A DNA stretch of 64,000 bases, taken from Vandiemenella viatica. Its lineage: Eukaryota; Arthropoda; Insecta; Orthoptera; Morabidae. Positions 1-11,359 of the stretch are shown here, in pieces (the stretch's first letter is position 1; each line of letters begins with the position of its first letter). The DNA lies in NCBI GenBank assembly GCA_031002005.1, contig CM061918.1, positions 45,172,047 through 45,236,046 of the forward strand, in the 5' to 3' direction. The position numbers and the translations under genes were made by a program. The notes under the pieces were generated by a model that had not been told where the DNA came from, ran no database searches, and saw only the letters and a list, made by a program, of their open reading frames with translations.

Positions 1-164
1 TGCTTAGGTTTTGCCGGCTACAACGTAAGATTTTATTTATTAACTAGGTACACTACCGAAAAATATTGGAAATATAGCAAAAATATGCACCAGCACTGGA
101 TTTTTGGTAAAATATGCAATAACGGATGAAAATGGGCTTAGTATGCAAATGCATATGCAAACAT

Positions 165-1062
165 GCAGATGAATGTTGGATGGTAGTTGGCGCTGCTCAT
201 CCACAGTGTCAAGATTGTGCCTTGAATATGTAATTTTCCGCATTGCCTCCGGCATGGACAACTCATTGGCCGATGTGGCCTATCTAATGACCGATACCAG
301 CGACGTCTTCGTCGAGGTGCCAGTGTTGACAGACAGACATTACTGCATCAAAGAACACTAACACTCATTTTGGGACCTACGACAGACGCTTCTCTGTTGA
401 TAATACAGCCGTATTTGGCGTTGATGGGATATGGCAGCTAAAGACCGAAGAAAGTGCCTCCACTGAAAAAACACCAGCGCCTTTCCTGGGCTCGTGAACA
501 AATCGGTTGGACGCTGGATGCATAGAATATGTTTGCATGGTCACACGATTCCAGTTGGTAAGGGTTCGAGTGTGGGTCAGACCCTACGAGGCCTTGGACC
601 CTAGGCACTGTGGTGGTTCTATCCTGGTATTGGCTCTGACTGGGATCTCTGGTCCAACTGACCCAACCATTGTGTGAAAATGGTCGCGTTCAGTTACTTG
701 AAAACCATTTACAGCAATTTATGGCCTTCATGTTCCCAAATAACGACGGACTTTCCCAGGACGACAATACATCGGGCCAAAATCGTTCATGATTGGTTTG
801 AGGAACACTCTGGACAATTCCTGCAAATGATTTGGCCATCTAGATCCGTGAATCCAATCGAACATATCTCAGGCGTGTTCGAAATGTTGAACCGAGCACA
901 ACGTCCAGCATCGCAGAGGAAGCGTGGCTGACTATTTCTTCAAGGGACTACCGAAGACTTGTTGAGTCAATGTCACGTCAGACTGCTGCACTTCCGAGGG
1001 CAAGACGGGCTACCAGACGGTGTCAGGAGGTACTCCATGGCTTTTTTTCACTTCAGTGTATA
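165..1062 (+). pseudogene. Tc1-like transposase relic
   Basis: This is a degraded DDE transposase of the Tc1/mariner superfamily. Three-frame reading gives Tc1-type blocks in the right order: REQIGWTLDA near 494-523, a block after the second catalytic region around 545-720, then HRAKIVHDWFEEHS and SVNPIEH near 770-865, which match the Tc1 C-terminal block with the third catalytic acid. A final block, RRLVESMSRQTAALPRARR, lies near 952-1008. Stops and frameshifts separate the blocks, so no protein is made. The right end, near cagtgta at about 1056-1062, looks like a Tc1 terminus abutting a TA. The left end may lie before base 1. Family assignment is by motif recognition only. Confidence 0.8.
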
Positions 1063-1296
1063 TCTTCCAGGTCACCACATTCATACTGATGGGAGGTCAC
1101 CAACTCACCAGATTTAGTTGGTTCATTTGTTTCCATTTATTGGTCTGTGTAACAGTGCATAAATTAAAAATTTCACGTTTGTTTTTGAACAAACAATAAA
1201 CGACAATTTAAACCTTTGAATTTCTGGTCGATTATTCCACGTGACATTCGCCGTAAGTTATCTTCTCCTCCCACGCGGCTGCTAACGATCCTGCTG
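1063..1296. other. Unassigned spacer
   Basis: I see no gene, repeat boundary or RNA signal here between the Tc1-like relic and the next element. Confidence 0.5.
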
Positions 1297-1589
1297 AGGG
1301 TCGTTCATTAATTTCTGGAATTCCGGTCCTTTCTCCTCCGTGGTCAGATTTTGCGAGATCTGTTCGGACATTCCGCCCCCCCCCCCAAAATGACGTGAAA
1401 TTTTGAGGGGTCCCGCTCTGCCCCTCCCTGCTGACCGACCTCGTATTTTTTTAAGACCTTTTTTTTAGCTCTGCTGCTTCAGAGGGTGGTTATACCCCCT
1501 CCCCACCCCAAAGTCTGTATCCACGTCGTTCTTCAAGGATTTAAAAAAGTGACGTGAGTTTCATCTCACGTAATTAATGGACGCCCCCT
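1297..1589. mobile_element. C-tract palindromic TIR element, copy 1
   Basis: This is a non-coding element of the same family as 26986-27797, 28027-28238 and 30156-30546. The right end reads acgtaattaatggacgcccc. The left end retains gggtcgttcattaat followed by aattccgg but has lost the inner acgtgagg block. Poly-C runs, a gatctgttcgga-type block and a stretch like tttttttagctct are shared with the other copies. No coding capacity is visible. The superfamily is not assigned because I cannot confirm a target-site duplication. Confidence 0.65.
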
Positions 1590-1913
1590 AATGCTAACGT
1601 GTCATGTTCGGACGTAATGAACGGAAGGGTGTATCATTGTCAGGTTGGCAGGCCTGAGTGCGCATTACGATCCCCCCTCAAACAGAACGGCTAATGGCTA
1701 ATGACAGGGGGCGCGATCCGTCAATGTCGCGTTAATTTAATATCGTCGTTGCTAGTCACTGAAAAATGGAGCCCTAACACAACATTTGGGGTTTCATTAA
1801 TGACTAGTTATCCTGTCACGCGTCGCCATGTAACGTTTGTATTAGTTAACTTAGTTTTGCCCCTGACTGCGTCTGTGTGAATCAGAGAGGATCTCGGTCA
1901 ATTTAGTCGACCT

Positions 1914-2228
1914 AGCGGTCTTGTGGCTCAATTGTTTAAGGCACGTGGCTGCGGAATTGAAGGTTCCCATTTCGAATTCCGGTCTCGGCTGCAATTTTTA
2001 CGGTCTTAAAAATTAACCTTAAGCTGTTCTTTGTCATCTGAAGTATGCTAGAACTCTTTGTGGTTCGGATTCCACGTAAAATTGTAGGACCCCTATACCT
2101 GGTAGGATGACTGGGATAGGTTAAGGTAGCCACAAGTGAGGCGCATCCGCGGCAAAATCGAAACTGTCAACAGGCGGCCGAACTACCCTTCAGGGTCTCC
2201 AGGACAAAAATACTATACGCCCCTTTTT
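1914..2228 (+). mobile_element. tRNA-derived SINE, family 1
   Basis: The head is tRNA-like: a box-A-like tggctcaattgtttaagg and a degenerate box-B-like ttcccatttcgaattcc. The body has the blocks cggattccacgtaaaattgtagg and ggtaggatgactgggataggttaagg, and the end is T-rich (cgcccctttttt). The same body recurs at 13610-13836 (minus), 20956-21250 (plus) and 32865-33126 (minus), which shows a dispersed family. The anticodon arm is degenerate, so it is not a functional tRNA gene. Confidence 0.75.
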
Positions 2229-2324
2229 TCACCACCTTCGAGACAATTTTTCACCTGATACTTATACAAAAACCGATGTGGTTAAGATAGCGTGAAATTT
2301 CTTTTCCGTCCCCTGTTAAGAGAT

Positions 2325-2480
2325 TTCGGTTTTCCATTGGTTCCCAAAAATCACTCCAAGCGGATCTACAAATAGTTCCTCCAAAAGGCCATGGTTGAAT
2401 TCCTTCCCGTTACTTGCCTCAATTCCTTTACCCGCTTCTAATGACCTCACGACGTCGACGAGGCATAAAGGCAAAAGGGG
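2325..2480 (+). mobile_element. tRNA-derived SINE family 2, 5'-truncated
   Basis: This is the body and 3' part of the SINE seen in full at 24010-24250. It runs from a ttttccattggttccc block through ccaaaaggccatggttgaatt and ttcccgttacttgcc to gacgtcgacgaggcataaag. The tRNA-like head is missing. Confidence 0.7.
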
Positions 2481-2857
2481 GGAAAAAAATATTGTAACGT
2501 GAAGATATACAAAGTTTATCTTTCAAACTGAAAAATCTCGTCAAAATATATTGGATAGTTTTTAAGTTTTCATTAGTTTTTATATTTAAAATAATTTGAT
2601 GTACAGAAAAGACTTTAATGTCAGGCTTCTGTTTCAGGTAACATAGTGCGATTATGCGCACCTCTGATTTTAAGTCAGAAGCCAAGGTTTCAAACCGTTA
2701 ATACTGTATGAAAATCCATTAAGTAGTTTTCAAATAGTCAGATTATTGGTAAGTTGGAGAATACATCAAACCAGAAATGAAGGTTGCCATTTCAGTCTCT
2801 CAAAACCTCTGGCAGTATCAATGTAATATTCGTTCTTTGGCTTTGTGGGACGTAATA
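2481..2857. other. Unassigned AT-rich stretch
   Basis: I see no gene or recognisable repeat. The small open frame on the minus strand at 2428-2685 has no family signature. Confidence 0.4.
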
Positions 2858-3739
2858 ACTAGGATTCCGATCTTTATGACCAAAAAATAGAGAAATATGC
2901 AGGCAAATATTACCTTAAAAATGGGTAAATATGACCAAAAATGACAAATTATGACCAAACACTTAAATTTACTATGTATCAAAACATTTTCAATTATTCA
3001 TTATTTATTTCATCTAGTAGTGTCGCTTTCATGTAGACAGCATAATTTGCTCCCGTACACTCACTGCACCCTTGGGAAATTAAATTTTAAATCGTTTTGT
3101 TGAAGTCACTTTAATTTCAGATAATTTACAGAATAGAACTCTTTCATCTGTACTAAAATATTCCTCTCTAAATTCCCTTATGTAACTTCGCACTTTTAGA
3201 AATTTTTACTTTCGGCATAGAGGTAGGTCATCTCACTGATACACTGCAGATTTAACGATGACTGAGGATGTTTCATTGAGATATTGATTGACGCGGATCG
3301 ACACAGGCATGCTGCTGCTGCATTGTCGAGATTAAAAGGCGGGCGGAACATGACGTTTAGAGAGTGACAATAATGTATAAAGTTAATTCTTGACTGGTGA
3401 ATTCTGACCACAGCGAAAATTAATTTTGTTTTTTCCCTCCAAATGTACAGCAGAAGTACAGTTCTGTGAATAATTATCTTAATTTCTTCTCATCTATATC
3501 TAGTGAATTCCTGGTACTATTAAAAAACTACCAGATTTTCCTCAAATTATGACCATATGACCATAAATATTATCGAAATATGAACAAATCCGGGAAAATG
3601 GTCTGAATATGCATTTATATGCTGCATAAAATACATTTTAATACAATCAGTAACGTTGAATTTGTGTATAATTCAGCATTTCAGCTCAAAAAGAAGGCAG
3701 GAAAAAAATATGACTTTTCCTGAAGATCAGAATCCTAGT
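2858..3739. mobile_element. Candidate non-autonomous DNA transposon with ~18-bp TIRs
   Basis: The ends are inverted repeats: actaggattccgatcttt at 2858-2875, and the complement of actaggattctgatcttc at 3722-3739 (16 of 18 positions match). Both ends carry clustered subterminal motifs (tatgacc, aatatga, aaatatgc) at 2876-2960 and 3545-3640, a layout typical of hAT and similar elements. No transposase ORF is visible in the ~880 bp, and I found no clean target-site duplication. Similar aaatatgc motifs occur at 75-165, which may be another fragment. Confidence 0.5.
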
Positions 3740-5489
3740 CATAACCATTCCCTCGTCACTCGCTGTGGTCAACGAGTGCAGCCGTTCCAGGATACGTTGT
3801 CCAGCGTCGCAGTTGGCCGTCATACCGGTCGTGGAACCTGCCTTTCGCTGGCAATAAGATACGGGCAGGTGCGTATTGCGTCCTAATTATAAATCCTACC
3901 TCGTTACCTGCCACTTCGGTACAGGTGCATTGAGACAGGGCGTTTCACAATTTATTAGCCGCCTTCATTCATATTGGCGTTACGTAATTTATAACACTGC
4001 TGCAGTTCTCTGTATTCAAAGAGGTTTGTGGCAATCGAGTGGACAGGTACCCAATCAAGTTCTGTAGATCATGAGAGGAGAAAGGAGTTTCAGGCAGGCT
4101 TTTATAAAAGGAAGACTTAATCTGCTGAGACACATTTTGCCACTTGATTGGTTAATTTGTTACTACACGGTACAGCTTTCAAGCAGTAGGGGTTCTCAAT
4201 TAGATACCTTATCTTTTGCTTTCGAGGTACATGTCTCGGTCTATATGTATTGGTGCATGTACCAAGAGGCGTGATGAGTAACTTACCAAAAAGGCTGAAA
4301 AAATTTAAAATTAAAATTTTTAGAGTGCTTAAGTGGGCACGTACATGAAAGGGCGAAAAAATGTACGTGTATTAAAATTGACACGAGAGCGAAGCGCTCC
4401 ATCGCATTTAAATTTAATTAAAATCTTTTCCCAAAGTTAATTACTTTAGCTTGTCATGGTACGACCGCATGTTCGCGGCTTTACGTGTGTACGTACTCTG
4501 TGAAATCGAAGTTGCAGTTGGTATACTAAGTAACTATTAAGGTTGGCTGGTCTGTTGATCAGGAAGAGAGACCTTTTAAAATCATGGATAGTAAGTTGAA
4601 GACGTAAATTGAGTGCAAATAAATCTAATAATCAAGAAGTCACCGTGAAGAGTACTTTCAGTTGGTGAGAAGTTTGGTTTTTAGGTGGATTTACCATTTC
4701 TCTAATGCAGTGCTAGAAATTCGTTTATAAATCCAGGCGCATTTGTTACTCCTAACTTTCAGACTCAAGCGTAAAATGAAAATTTTCCGGCATAATTATA
4801 CTATAATTATGAAAATACAGATTTTGTAGCTTACAACCTACTCTAACACAGTTTAAAACTGTAAATAGGTCTAAATGTGCCAATATATTATATACCAAAA
4901 TTGTATTTATTACAATAACATTTGAATCTTTAGTAGGCATAGTAGCTTATGAGGTACTAAGTGTTTTTGATTGTTTTCTTGCTTGTTGACCCCTGGGTTG
5001 CGGGAAGTCGGAGCAGGCTTATTGGTAATAGCTGAAGAGCCTGATGTTTCTTCATTTTTTGGCATTCCTCGTACCGGTGATTGTAATTCTTTTATCATCG
5101 TTACAAGTGGTATAAATTCAGTAATTTTACGAGATATCTTTATTTCCTTTGCTAAACGAAAAACGCACTACCAGAATTGTCTTTTACTTCACGGTACTTC
5201 ATCTAAACTGTTGCCTCATCTACTGCAGGAAAGTATTATTTGAAACTCTGAAACAAATGCGTCAGGAATTATAATTGAAATTAGTTACTAGAATGAAACC
5301 TTGGGCATGAAAAAACTGAAAAACGAAGTACTGAAATATATATATTTAAATCTTGATACTTAGGCGTATTTTCTACACCTTTGACGGAGATTGCAGGCGT
5401 AAAATGAAAAACTACCGGCGTAATTACGCCTAAAGCCCGGTCAATTTCGAGCACTGCTCTGATGAGCAACCGGATTTTTCTTTTCGGCT
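3740..5489. other. Unassigned spacer, no gene seen
   Basis: Several short open frames (for example 3876-4067, 4071-4274 and 4971-5243) show no family signature, no good splice context and no codon pattern unlike chance. Nothing further is supportable. Confidence 0.4.
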
Positions 5490-5693
5490 TCGGAATTTTC
5501 TGCTCGCCGACGCCGATATCAATGGAGCTGGTACGGGATATGGACAAGGAACTGGAACATATTTGGTCATGGTGTTTTGTAGGAATGATCCCGGTATTCG
5601 GAAAACCATGGAAAACTGAAATCTTGATGTGGATTCGAACCCACGTCCTCCCGAATGCGAGGCGCAAGTTTTACCGTTCACCAACCACGTTCG
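5490..5693 (-). mobile_element. tRNA-derived SINE family 2
   Basis: On the minus strand this reads a tRNA-like head with a gttcgaat box B (near 5630-5645), then the family-2 body (ttttccatggttttccg, ccaaatatgttcc). It is well diverged from the copies at 17584 and 24010. Short open frames across it on both strands arise from the SINE sequence. Confidence 0.7.
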
Positions 5694-6387
5694 GTTTAAA
5701 ACTGGTGACATGAAGGTGATTAGGAATATGGGGCATATGAACAAGAAGCCGATCCAGCATCTCAGAAACACTGATAAATGCGATTTCTGTCCGCCTGGCC
5801 TGGTAGTGAAAAGTTCTTCCATTGCCATTGTGAAACAAATGATAATTCCGTTTTGAAAAGATCAGCTTCCTTTTTCGGGTAAAATCGCTTTGCTATCTAC
5901 CGAGCACATCTGTTATATCATTTCATAACCTCGACGGCATGCCTGCGCTTTCTAGTCGTGCTCGGCTCAAACGCTTTCTTTGCGCTGGGTAAATGTTCGC
6001 TCGTTATTTTCGATGTGAGTGGTTCTGTAAGGTCAACAAACTCTCAACAGCAGACATGTGAAACCTATTCACTAGCATATTAGTAATTTCTGTGGCCATG
6101 GCATTTATAGCACCACAAGAAAAAAAACTTTTATTTAAGGAATTAAAATTAATTTTCCCCCTGGAAGGGAGTGTAACACACATTCGTAGAATACGGCTTT
6201 TTTTCATCTATAAAATCTATGTAAAGTTATTTTTCCAAGGTTTTTGAATACATTGTAATGATAGCGTCAGGTGTGATTTATTTCCGTCTAAACTGAAAAA
6301 AGATTGCTTATCAGATACTGTTATAAATATCTTTGTCTCATCAGTCCCTGTAGTGTACTCTTTCCACTCCTTCACCAGTGCCTACGA
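5694..6387. other. Unassigned spacer
   Basis: No gene or recognised repeat is seen. The minus open frame at 6004-6207 has no identifiable domain. Confidence 0.4.
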
Positions 6388-6612
6388 ATCCCGTTAGTTG
6401 AGTGGTAAATATCGGGCCTGATAATCGGAAGACGCGGGTTCAATTCCTCTTTGAACCATTCATATATCGGATTTTCAAGATTTCCCGAGACCACTCTAGG
6501 CGAATGCCGGGATGTTTTTTTTAAAAGGACGTGACCGAATTCCTTTCCAATACTTGTCCTCAGTCTTTTTTTCGCCTCTAACGACGTCGACAGGGTGTAA
6601 GGTGAAGGGAAA
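6388..6612 (+). mobile_element. tRNA-derived SINE family 2 with well-preserved tRNA-like head
   Basis: The head runs tcccgttagttgagtgg to gacgcgggttcaattcc, with box-A-like and box-B-like spacing of a tRNA. The family-2 body follows (gaccgaattcctttcc, cctctaacgacgtcgac), then a purine/A-rich end. The body directly abuts the tRNA-like part, as in the other copies, so this is a SINE rather than a stand-alone tRNA gene. Confidence 0.7.
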
Positions 6613-7131
6613 AAAAAGCGCTTTTTCTGACTGTAGACTGGAGGATTACATACCCTTGGAATACCGTTTGATTTTTGATATAATCGTTTTCCGTAGCAAT
6701 GCGTTTCTTCATGCCGTTCATTATTTCTTATTAATCCCACTTTTGGTGTCGTTTCCAACCCCTAGAGAAACTTCTTGCATTCCTCGCGCCTTCTTTCTAT
6801 TAGAATGCTGTTGGTTCACTCTTTATAACGGGAATAGTTCAGTTGCCATCTCCTCGTTCGTGCTTACGGTCTTCACGTAATAAAGTGGCTGATATTTGGT
6901 TGCAACAGGCTAATATTTTGACTCGATCATTTTCAATTCACCTCAGTTTTATAAATAACGTTTGATTACTGGTTTATTGTAATTTATGTCAAGTATATGG
7001 TATCATGACTCTCCCCCCCCCCCCTTTCCATTTGGGATGGTGCACCAAATTCCTGAGTTAAATCCTAGTGCGTATGGACTGAGAGTGTACGACTCTGGTG
7101 ATTCGTCCGTCGGATGACAACGAATAACTAG
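6613..7131. other. Unassigned spacer with poly-C run
   Basis: No gene is seen. A homopolymer C run sits near 7012-7024, just upstream of the minisatellite. Confidence 0.4.
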
Positions 7132-7630
7132 ACTGGACCTACGATGTCTGTCGGAAGACTGGACCTACGATATCTGTCGGAAGACTGGACCTACGATATC
7201 TGTCGGAAGACTGGACCTATGGTGTCTGTCGGAAGACTGGACGTATGATGTCTGTCGGAAGACTGGACGTATGATGTCTGTCGGAAGACTGGACGTATGA
7301 TGTCTGTCGGAAGACTGGACGTATGATGTCTGTCGGAAGACTGGACGTATGATGTCTGTCGGAAGACTGGACCTACGATATCTGTCGGAAGACTGGACCT
7401 ACGATATCTGTCGGAAGACTGGACCTATGGTGTCTGTCGGAAGACTGGACCTATGGTGTCTGTCGGAAGACTGGACGTATGATGTCTGTCGGAAGACTGG
7501 ACGTATGATGTCTGTCGGAAGACTGGACGTATGATGTCTGTCGGAAGACTGGACCTATGATGTCTGTCGGAAGACTGGACCTATGATGTCTGTCGGAAGA
7601 CTGGACCTATGATGTCTGTCGGAAGACTGG
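7132..7630. repeat. 26-bp minisatellite, about 19 units
   Basis: Nineteen units share the core tctgtcggaagactgga followed by a variable nine-base part (cctacgata, cctatggtg, cgtatgatg, cctatgatg). Unit types are clustered: 2-9 run B,B,C,D x5 and 10-16 run B,B,C,C,D x3, so part of the array looks like a duplicated block. Because 26 is not a multiple of 3 and the unit has no plus-strand stop, short frames through it spell a 26-residue periodic peptide (for example 7349-7534). That is a by-product of the repeat. The array ends where the unit degrades to gactgggccat near 7625-7635. Confidence 0.95.
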
Positions 7631-8220
7631 GCCATAGTTGTCTGGCACTGAACGTCACGCTCTCCACATTTTCATCCCTGATCCTCAATACACTAAACAC
7701 TCATACTATCACAGTCATACACACTTACAATAACACTTACGATCATTTGCACACTGGGGAAATGAAAATCAGATACTGGGTACGGCTCGCGTTTTACATT
7801 TCTCTTCTAAAGCGACTCTTCTCTGTTTCATTGTTTGTGACGTTAATAGATTTTTGTTGTCATTAAATGTTTTTTGCTGCCTGTACTATCTTAAACCTAC
7901 TACCATCGTTCCTTGTTCCATTACTGCGTCTCTGCGTGCCAAATATCCAAAGAAATTTAAATCTTTGTTCGTCGCTTGGGCTCATCATTTCCTTCAGAAA
8001 TTTAAAAAATTATGCTTTGACTGTGTTTGGTAGTCATCATCTATCCTAGACTGAAATGTAGCAGTAGGGTTACTGTCGTTAAATGTTATAATACCCACAA
8101 TGATACAAATAATACAGGGCAAATGTTTATGTAAATCCTGATGGACATGAATGTGAATATCTTTCTGAGTACTACGATTCGAACTCTGGTTTGCCTGGTT
8201 CGTCGATGACGATGTCATTA
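7631..8220. other. Unassigned spacer
   Basis: No gene or clear repeat is seen. Open frames at 7609-7866 and 7867-8049 start in or just after the minisatellite and carry no domain I recognise. Confidence 0.4.
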
Positions 8221-8350
8221 AAGCCGGGAGGTCTACCATGGCAGCGTTGGGGTAGCGTGCTTTCTTCGGGTTTCAGGGGTGGCCGATTCGACTCCGGCCT
8301 CGGACATGGGTGGTTTTAATTAAATGTTGTCTTGTGTTGTCTGTTCTTAG
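8221..8350 (+). mobile_element. tRNA-derived SINE, family 3
   Basis: The head is degenerate and tRNA-like, with a box-B-like block (gtggccgattcgactccgg). It is followed by cggacatgggtggttttaa and a T/G-rich tail. It resembles the minus-strand copy at 10230-10461 in the head and the copy at 32690-32815 in the ttaaatgttg...gttcttagtg tail. Confidence 0.5.
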
Positions 8351-8462
8351 TGGAACAAATATATATACTGTGGAAAATCAACATGTAAACTTGTAAAGGA
8401 TCAGAATACTACACTGTTATTGCTGGTGGAGCAGTGAGAAAAATATGGAAGCCGTGGATTAA

Positions 8463-8760
8463 CGTCTACATCTGTACTCTACAATCCAGAAAATTGTGAG
8501 AGGCAGAGAGTGGTTTGCATCGGAATTAAGTCTGTGCATTCAAATCGCGAATTGCACGAGTGAAAAAAGAGTACATGTAATCATCCATAATGTTAACTCT
8601 CGTATCATTGCGGCCCAAATACGTTGATGGAAGAAGTACTTCGTCGCACTCGAGTATCAAGTGTTTTGATCGCGTGTTTACCAATAGATTCAATCGAAAC
8701 ATACGTCGTCCGTCGGCCAGACAATCCCCCCCCCCCGATTTTTATGTATCAATTCATGCC
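8463..8760 (-). mobile_element. Jockey/CR1-like LINE 3' fragment
   Basis: On the minus strand this matches, block by block, the 3' part of the LINE at 41905-43160. Shared plus-strand blocks are ctcgtatcattgcggcc / ctgacattgcgaccta, gaagaagtacttcgtcgcactcg / gaagtatttcgttgcactcg, and cgtccgtcggccagacaatccc / ctctgtccgtaaaacaatccc. The end near 8463 carries the ctacatctgtactctaca block found at the other copy's 3' end (ctacatcaacatccatactctgca). It is 5'-truncated, as is usual for LINE insertions, and non-coding. Confidence 0.75.
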
Positions 8761-10229
8761 TCTCTAATGACTCCTGATTGGCTCCGTACTGGGAACATTC
8801 CAACTGGTAGCCGAGCCACTGTGTACGGAGTCTATTTGCGGAGGTTCCGTTAGCGCTCTGAAAGCCGACAATCGTAGCGGTCAAAGACCTTAATGGCTTC
8901 TCTCCCTGGTTGTGAAACGGACGGAAAGCGACCGAGCGATTAATACGGCTAGCTAGTCGTATGACGCGATTGGACTCAAATGACCGTATCGTAATAGGAC
9001 CCATTGCAGTCACGACATGGAACCACTAGTACACGCACGCAACTAGCTTACAGCATCCAATTACGCTACCATCATTACAGTAACACGCCTAATACTGAGT
9101 TTAAGCCGTTTATTTAAGATATGCCTAGTACTAGGCAGTAAATGATCGCAATCATATACTGCATATTATTTTTAACATGTGATTTTTTTGTTACAAGCCA
9201 TTATTTTCCTTTGTATCTAAACAAAATCGATAAATGCGGTATCATTTTAAAGATTCGCGTCTCCGTATTGGTCACATTATATTTTAAGAAAGGAATTTTT
9301 CGAAACTTGACCCTTAAAGAGCAAAAGTAATAACTATGAAGGTCGCGCGTATGAGACAGTTTAGAGCCACGCCGCTAGATAGCAGCAGCACATATCACAG
9401 AGATATTAATAAACTGCTTCAGTGGCGTCGACCAGGCTTCAGCGCGTTACCGATAGACAGCAGGGATATCAATAAACTGTGGGTTGTTTCTATAATAAGT
9501 AGCTTTTCGGATTTTTTTTTTTTTTCTGTTACGGAAGCATTTCTATTTTGCTATACAATTCGTATGTAAACATTTTACTCCAAAAATTTTCTCACAGTTT
9601 ATATCGCAGCAACACATTTCACGGAAATATGGATATGATGTGCGTATTTTGTTTAGGTTAGTTGCATTGTCTTACATATGCTTTACGCATCGTAATATGT
9701 TGTAAATATTTTGTTAAGTACCTATTAAAACAAACAGATAAACAATGCTACAAATGAGGTGGTTCTTGTTTCACCCTATTAGAAACCACCAACCTCACTA
9801 TTCATAGTAATCGGGCAATTTTCGCACGAGTAATTTAATTAGTGTAATATTATACCTGTACGCAATTACAAGAGGCAGTATTGAAATTGTGATATCTAAT
9901 CGGTTCTTACTGAAGGAAATGTAGTCCAAAGTTGGATGCATGGAAGCGCTGTAGCAATACTCATTGACCAATAAGCGTGCAGCGTTGTTTGTTTGATAGG
10001 TATACTCGTAATGTGAATTCAACACTGAAACAAAGCAATCATTTGCATGGTCTGTTAACACATCACAAGACAGGTAACTTAATTGCTCGTATTAATACGA
10101 TGATTGTACAATGAAACAGACAAACAATTCGACCACGAGAAGTAACTAAATCTGACCAGTAGTGTCTGCGAATCGCGTTCAACGAGAAATTGATACTAAT
10201 TTGCGGATTTTTATTTTATATTTTTCCCC
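8761..10229. other. Unassigned spacer
   Basis: I see no host gene. Two related blocks (around 9370-9411 and 9445-9480, each ending atattaataaactg or atatcaataaactg) suggest an old local duplication. The open frames here have no recognisable domains. Confidence 0.4.
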
Positions 10230-10461
10230 TTTGTGGCTTTCGGCATCTGAGGCCATACAGCCAACTCGATAGTAATTATGTCACTCAGTGCTTTCAGTAT
10301 CTCCAGTATGAAATTTTTCTAGTTAATTAGACACACCATGGGACGGACATTACATTCACTTACACAACACTTAAACACCCATGCCCGCGGCCGGACTAGA
10401 ACCGGCGACCATCGGCACGCGGAGCAATCGCTCTAGCCCCTATGCTACCGAGGCCGGCAAC
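10230..10461 (-). mobile_element. tRNA-derived SINE, family 3
   Basis: On the minus strand the head reads gccggcctcggtagcatagg through ccggttctagtccggcc, a tRNA-like box A/box B pair. A body with cgggcatgggtgtttaagtg and cccatggtgtgtctaatt follows, ending in aaagccacaaagggg. Box B and head length fit a tRNA origin. The fused body argues against an independent tRNA gene. Confidence 0.65.
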
Positions 10462-11359
10462 TTTTAATTTAAAAATCTCAGCTTTCTGACTTGTCAAATT
10501 GTAACATACCTTACTTTAACAGCAAGAGCACGGGCTCTATATTAATCGAAACATCGTCAAAATAAAACCATTAATTTTTTGCGTGAATTCTTTTATCTTA
10601 GCTTGAAAACAGAAACATTAAAAATTATAATTTTTATGTAGCTTGGTAATAGTGCTGCAAGCTCATTTTTAAAAGATATCTTAAATATACAGAATTCTTC
10701 TCAATTACTATTTTATTGTATGTATAGACTGCTGAGAAAAGTAAATGGTGAAACCATCTAAAGGATTTTGGAAGACTTACTAGAGAAAGCTACTGGAAAA
10801 ATGACACCATTGCTCTGAAATCGAGAGAATTGTATTGAAAAATAATAGTACTGTATGTAAAAAGTCACTTGTGTTGCTGTTTGGGTAAACGATAATCACG
10901 GCATCACGTGTGTGCGATTTGGTATAGTGAGGTGCAACTACTATTCTCTCCATTTCCCACTTAACGTAATGTCTCAATTAAAAAATCTTTAGTATTCCCA
11001 TTTTGAGTTTTAATTTTGTGACGTGTGGGCAAATATACGATCTATTTAAAGAAGCGTTATTAAGATTATGCTTGCAATATTAGTGTATACTTTAAAATAC
11101 ATTTCTAAGTTGAATGGTTAACTCGCACGTATAATTGCCTTTTTTTATGTGCGTTTTACTTCGTGCTTGTTCTGTTTCCTTTGATACATCGTTGTTTTGT
11201 TTCATTTGCTCTTTTTGGTCACATAAACTTTAATATCTCCATTTCTACGTAAGTATAAGATATGGCGTGTGGTACCTTTTATACTGAATATGTTTATAAA
11301 ATTTAAATGTATACATTCAACCGGTACGTCTTCTTCATCTTAGCATTAATCCCGCATTA
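10462..11359. other. Unassigned AT-rich spacer
   Basis: No gene, repeat boundary or RNA signal is recognised. Confidence 0.4.

Noticed and set aside
5430..5828. Overlapping 128- and 132-codon minus frames
   Set aside because: They lie over a SINE and share no domain. Similar frames appear over other SINE copies.
7349..7534. Open frame encoding a periodic SVGRLD... peptide
   Set aside because: Explained by a stop-free repeat unit whose length is not a multiple of three. No start, splice or domain evidence.
7132..7630. Array of 26-bp repeats considered as a CRISPR
   Set aside because: Units are head-to-tail without unique spacers, and the host is eukaryotic. It is a minisatellite.
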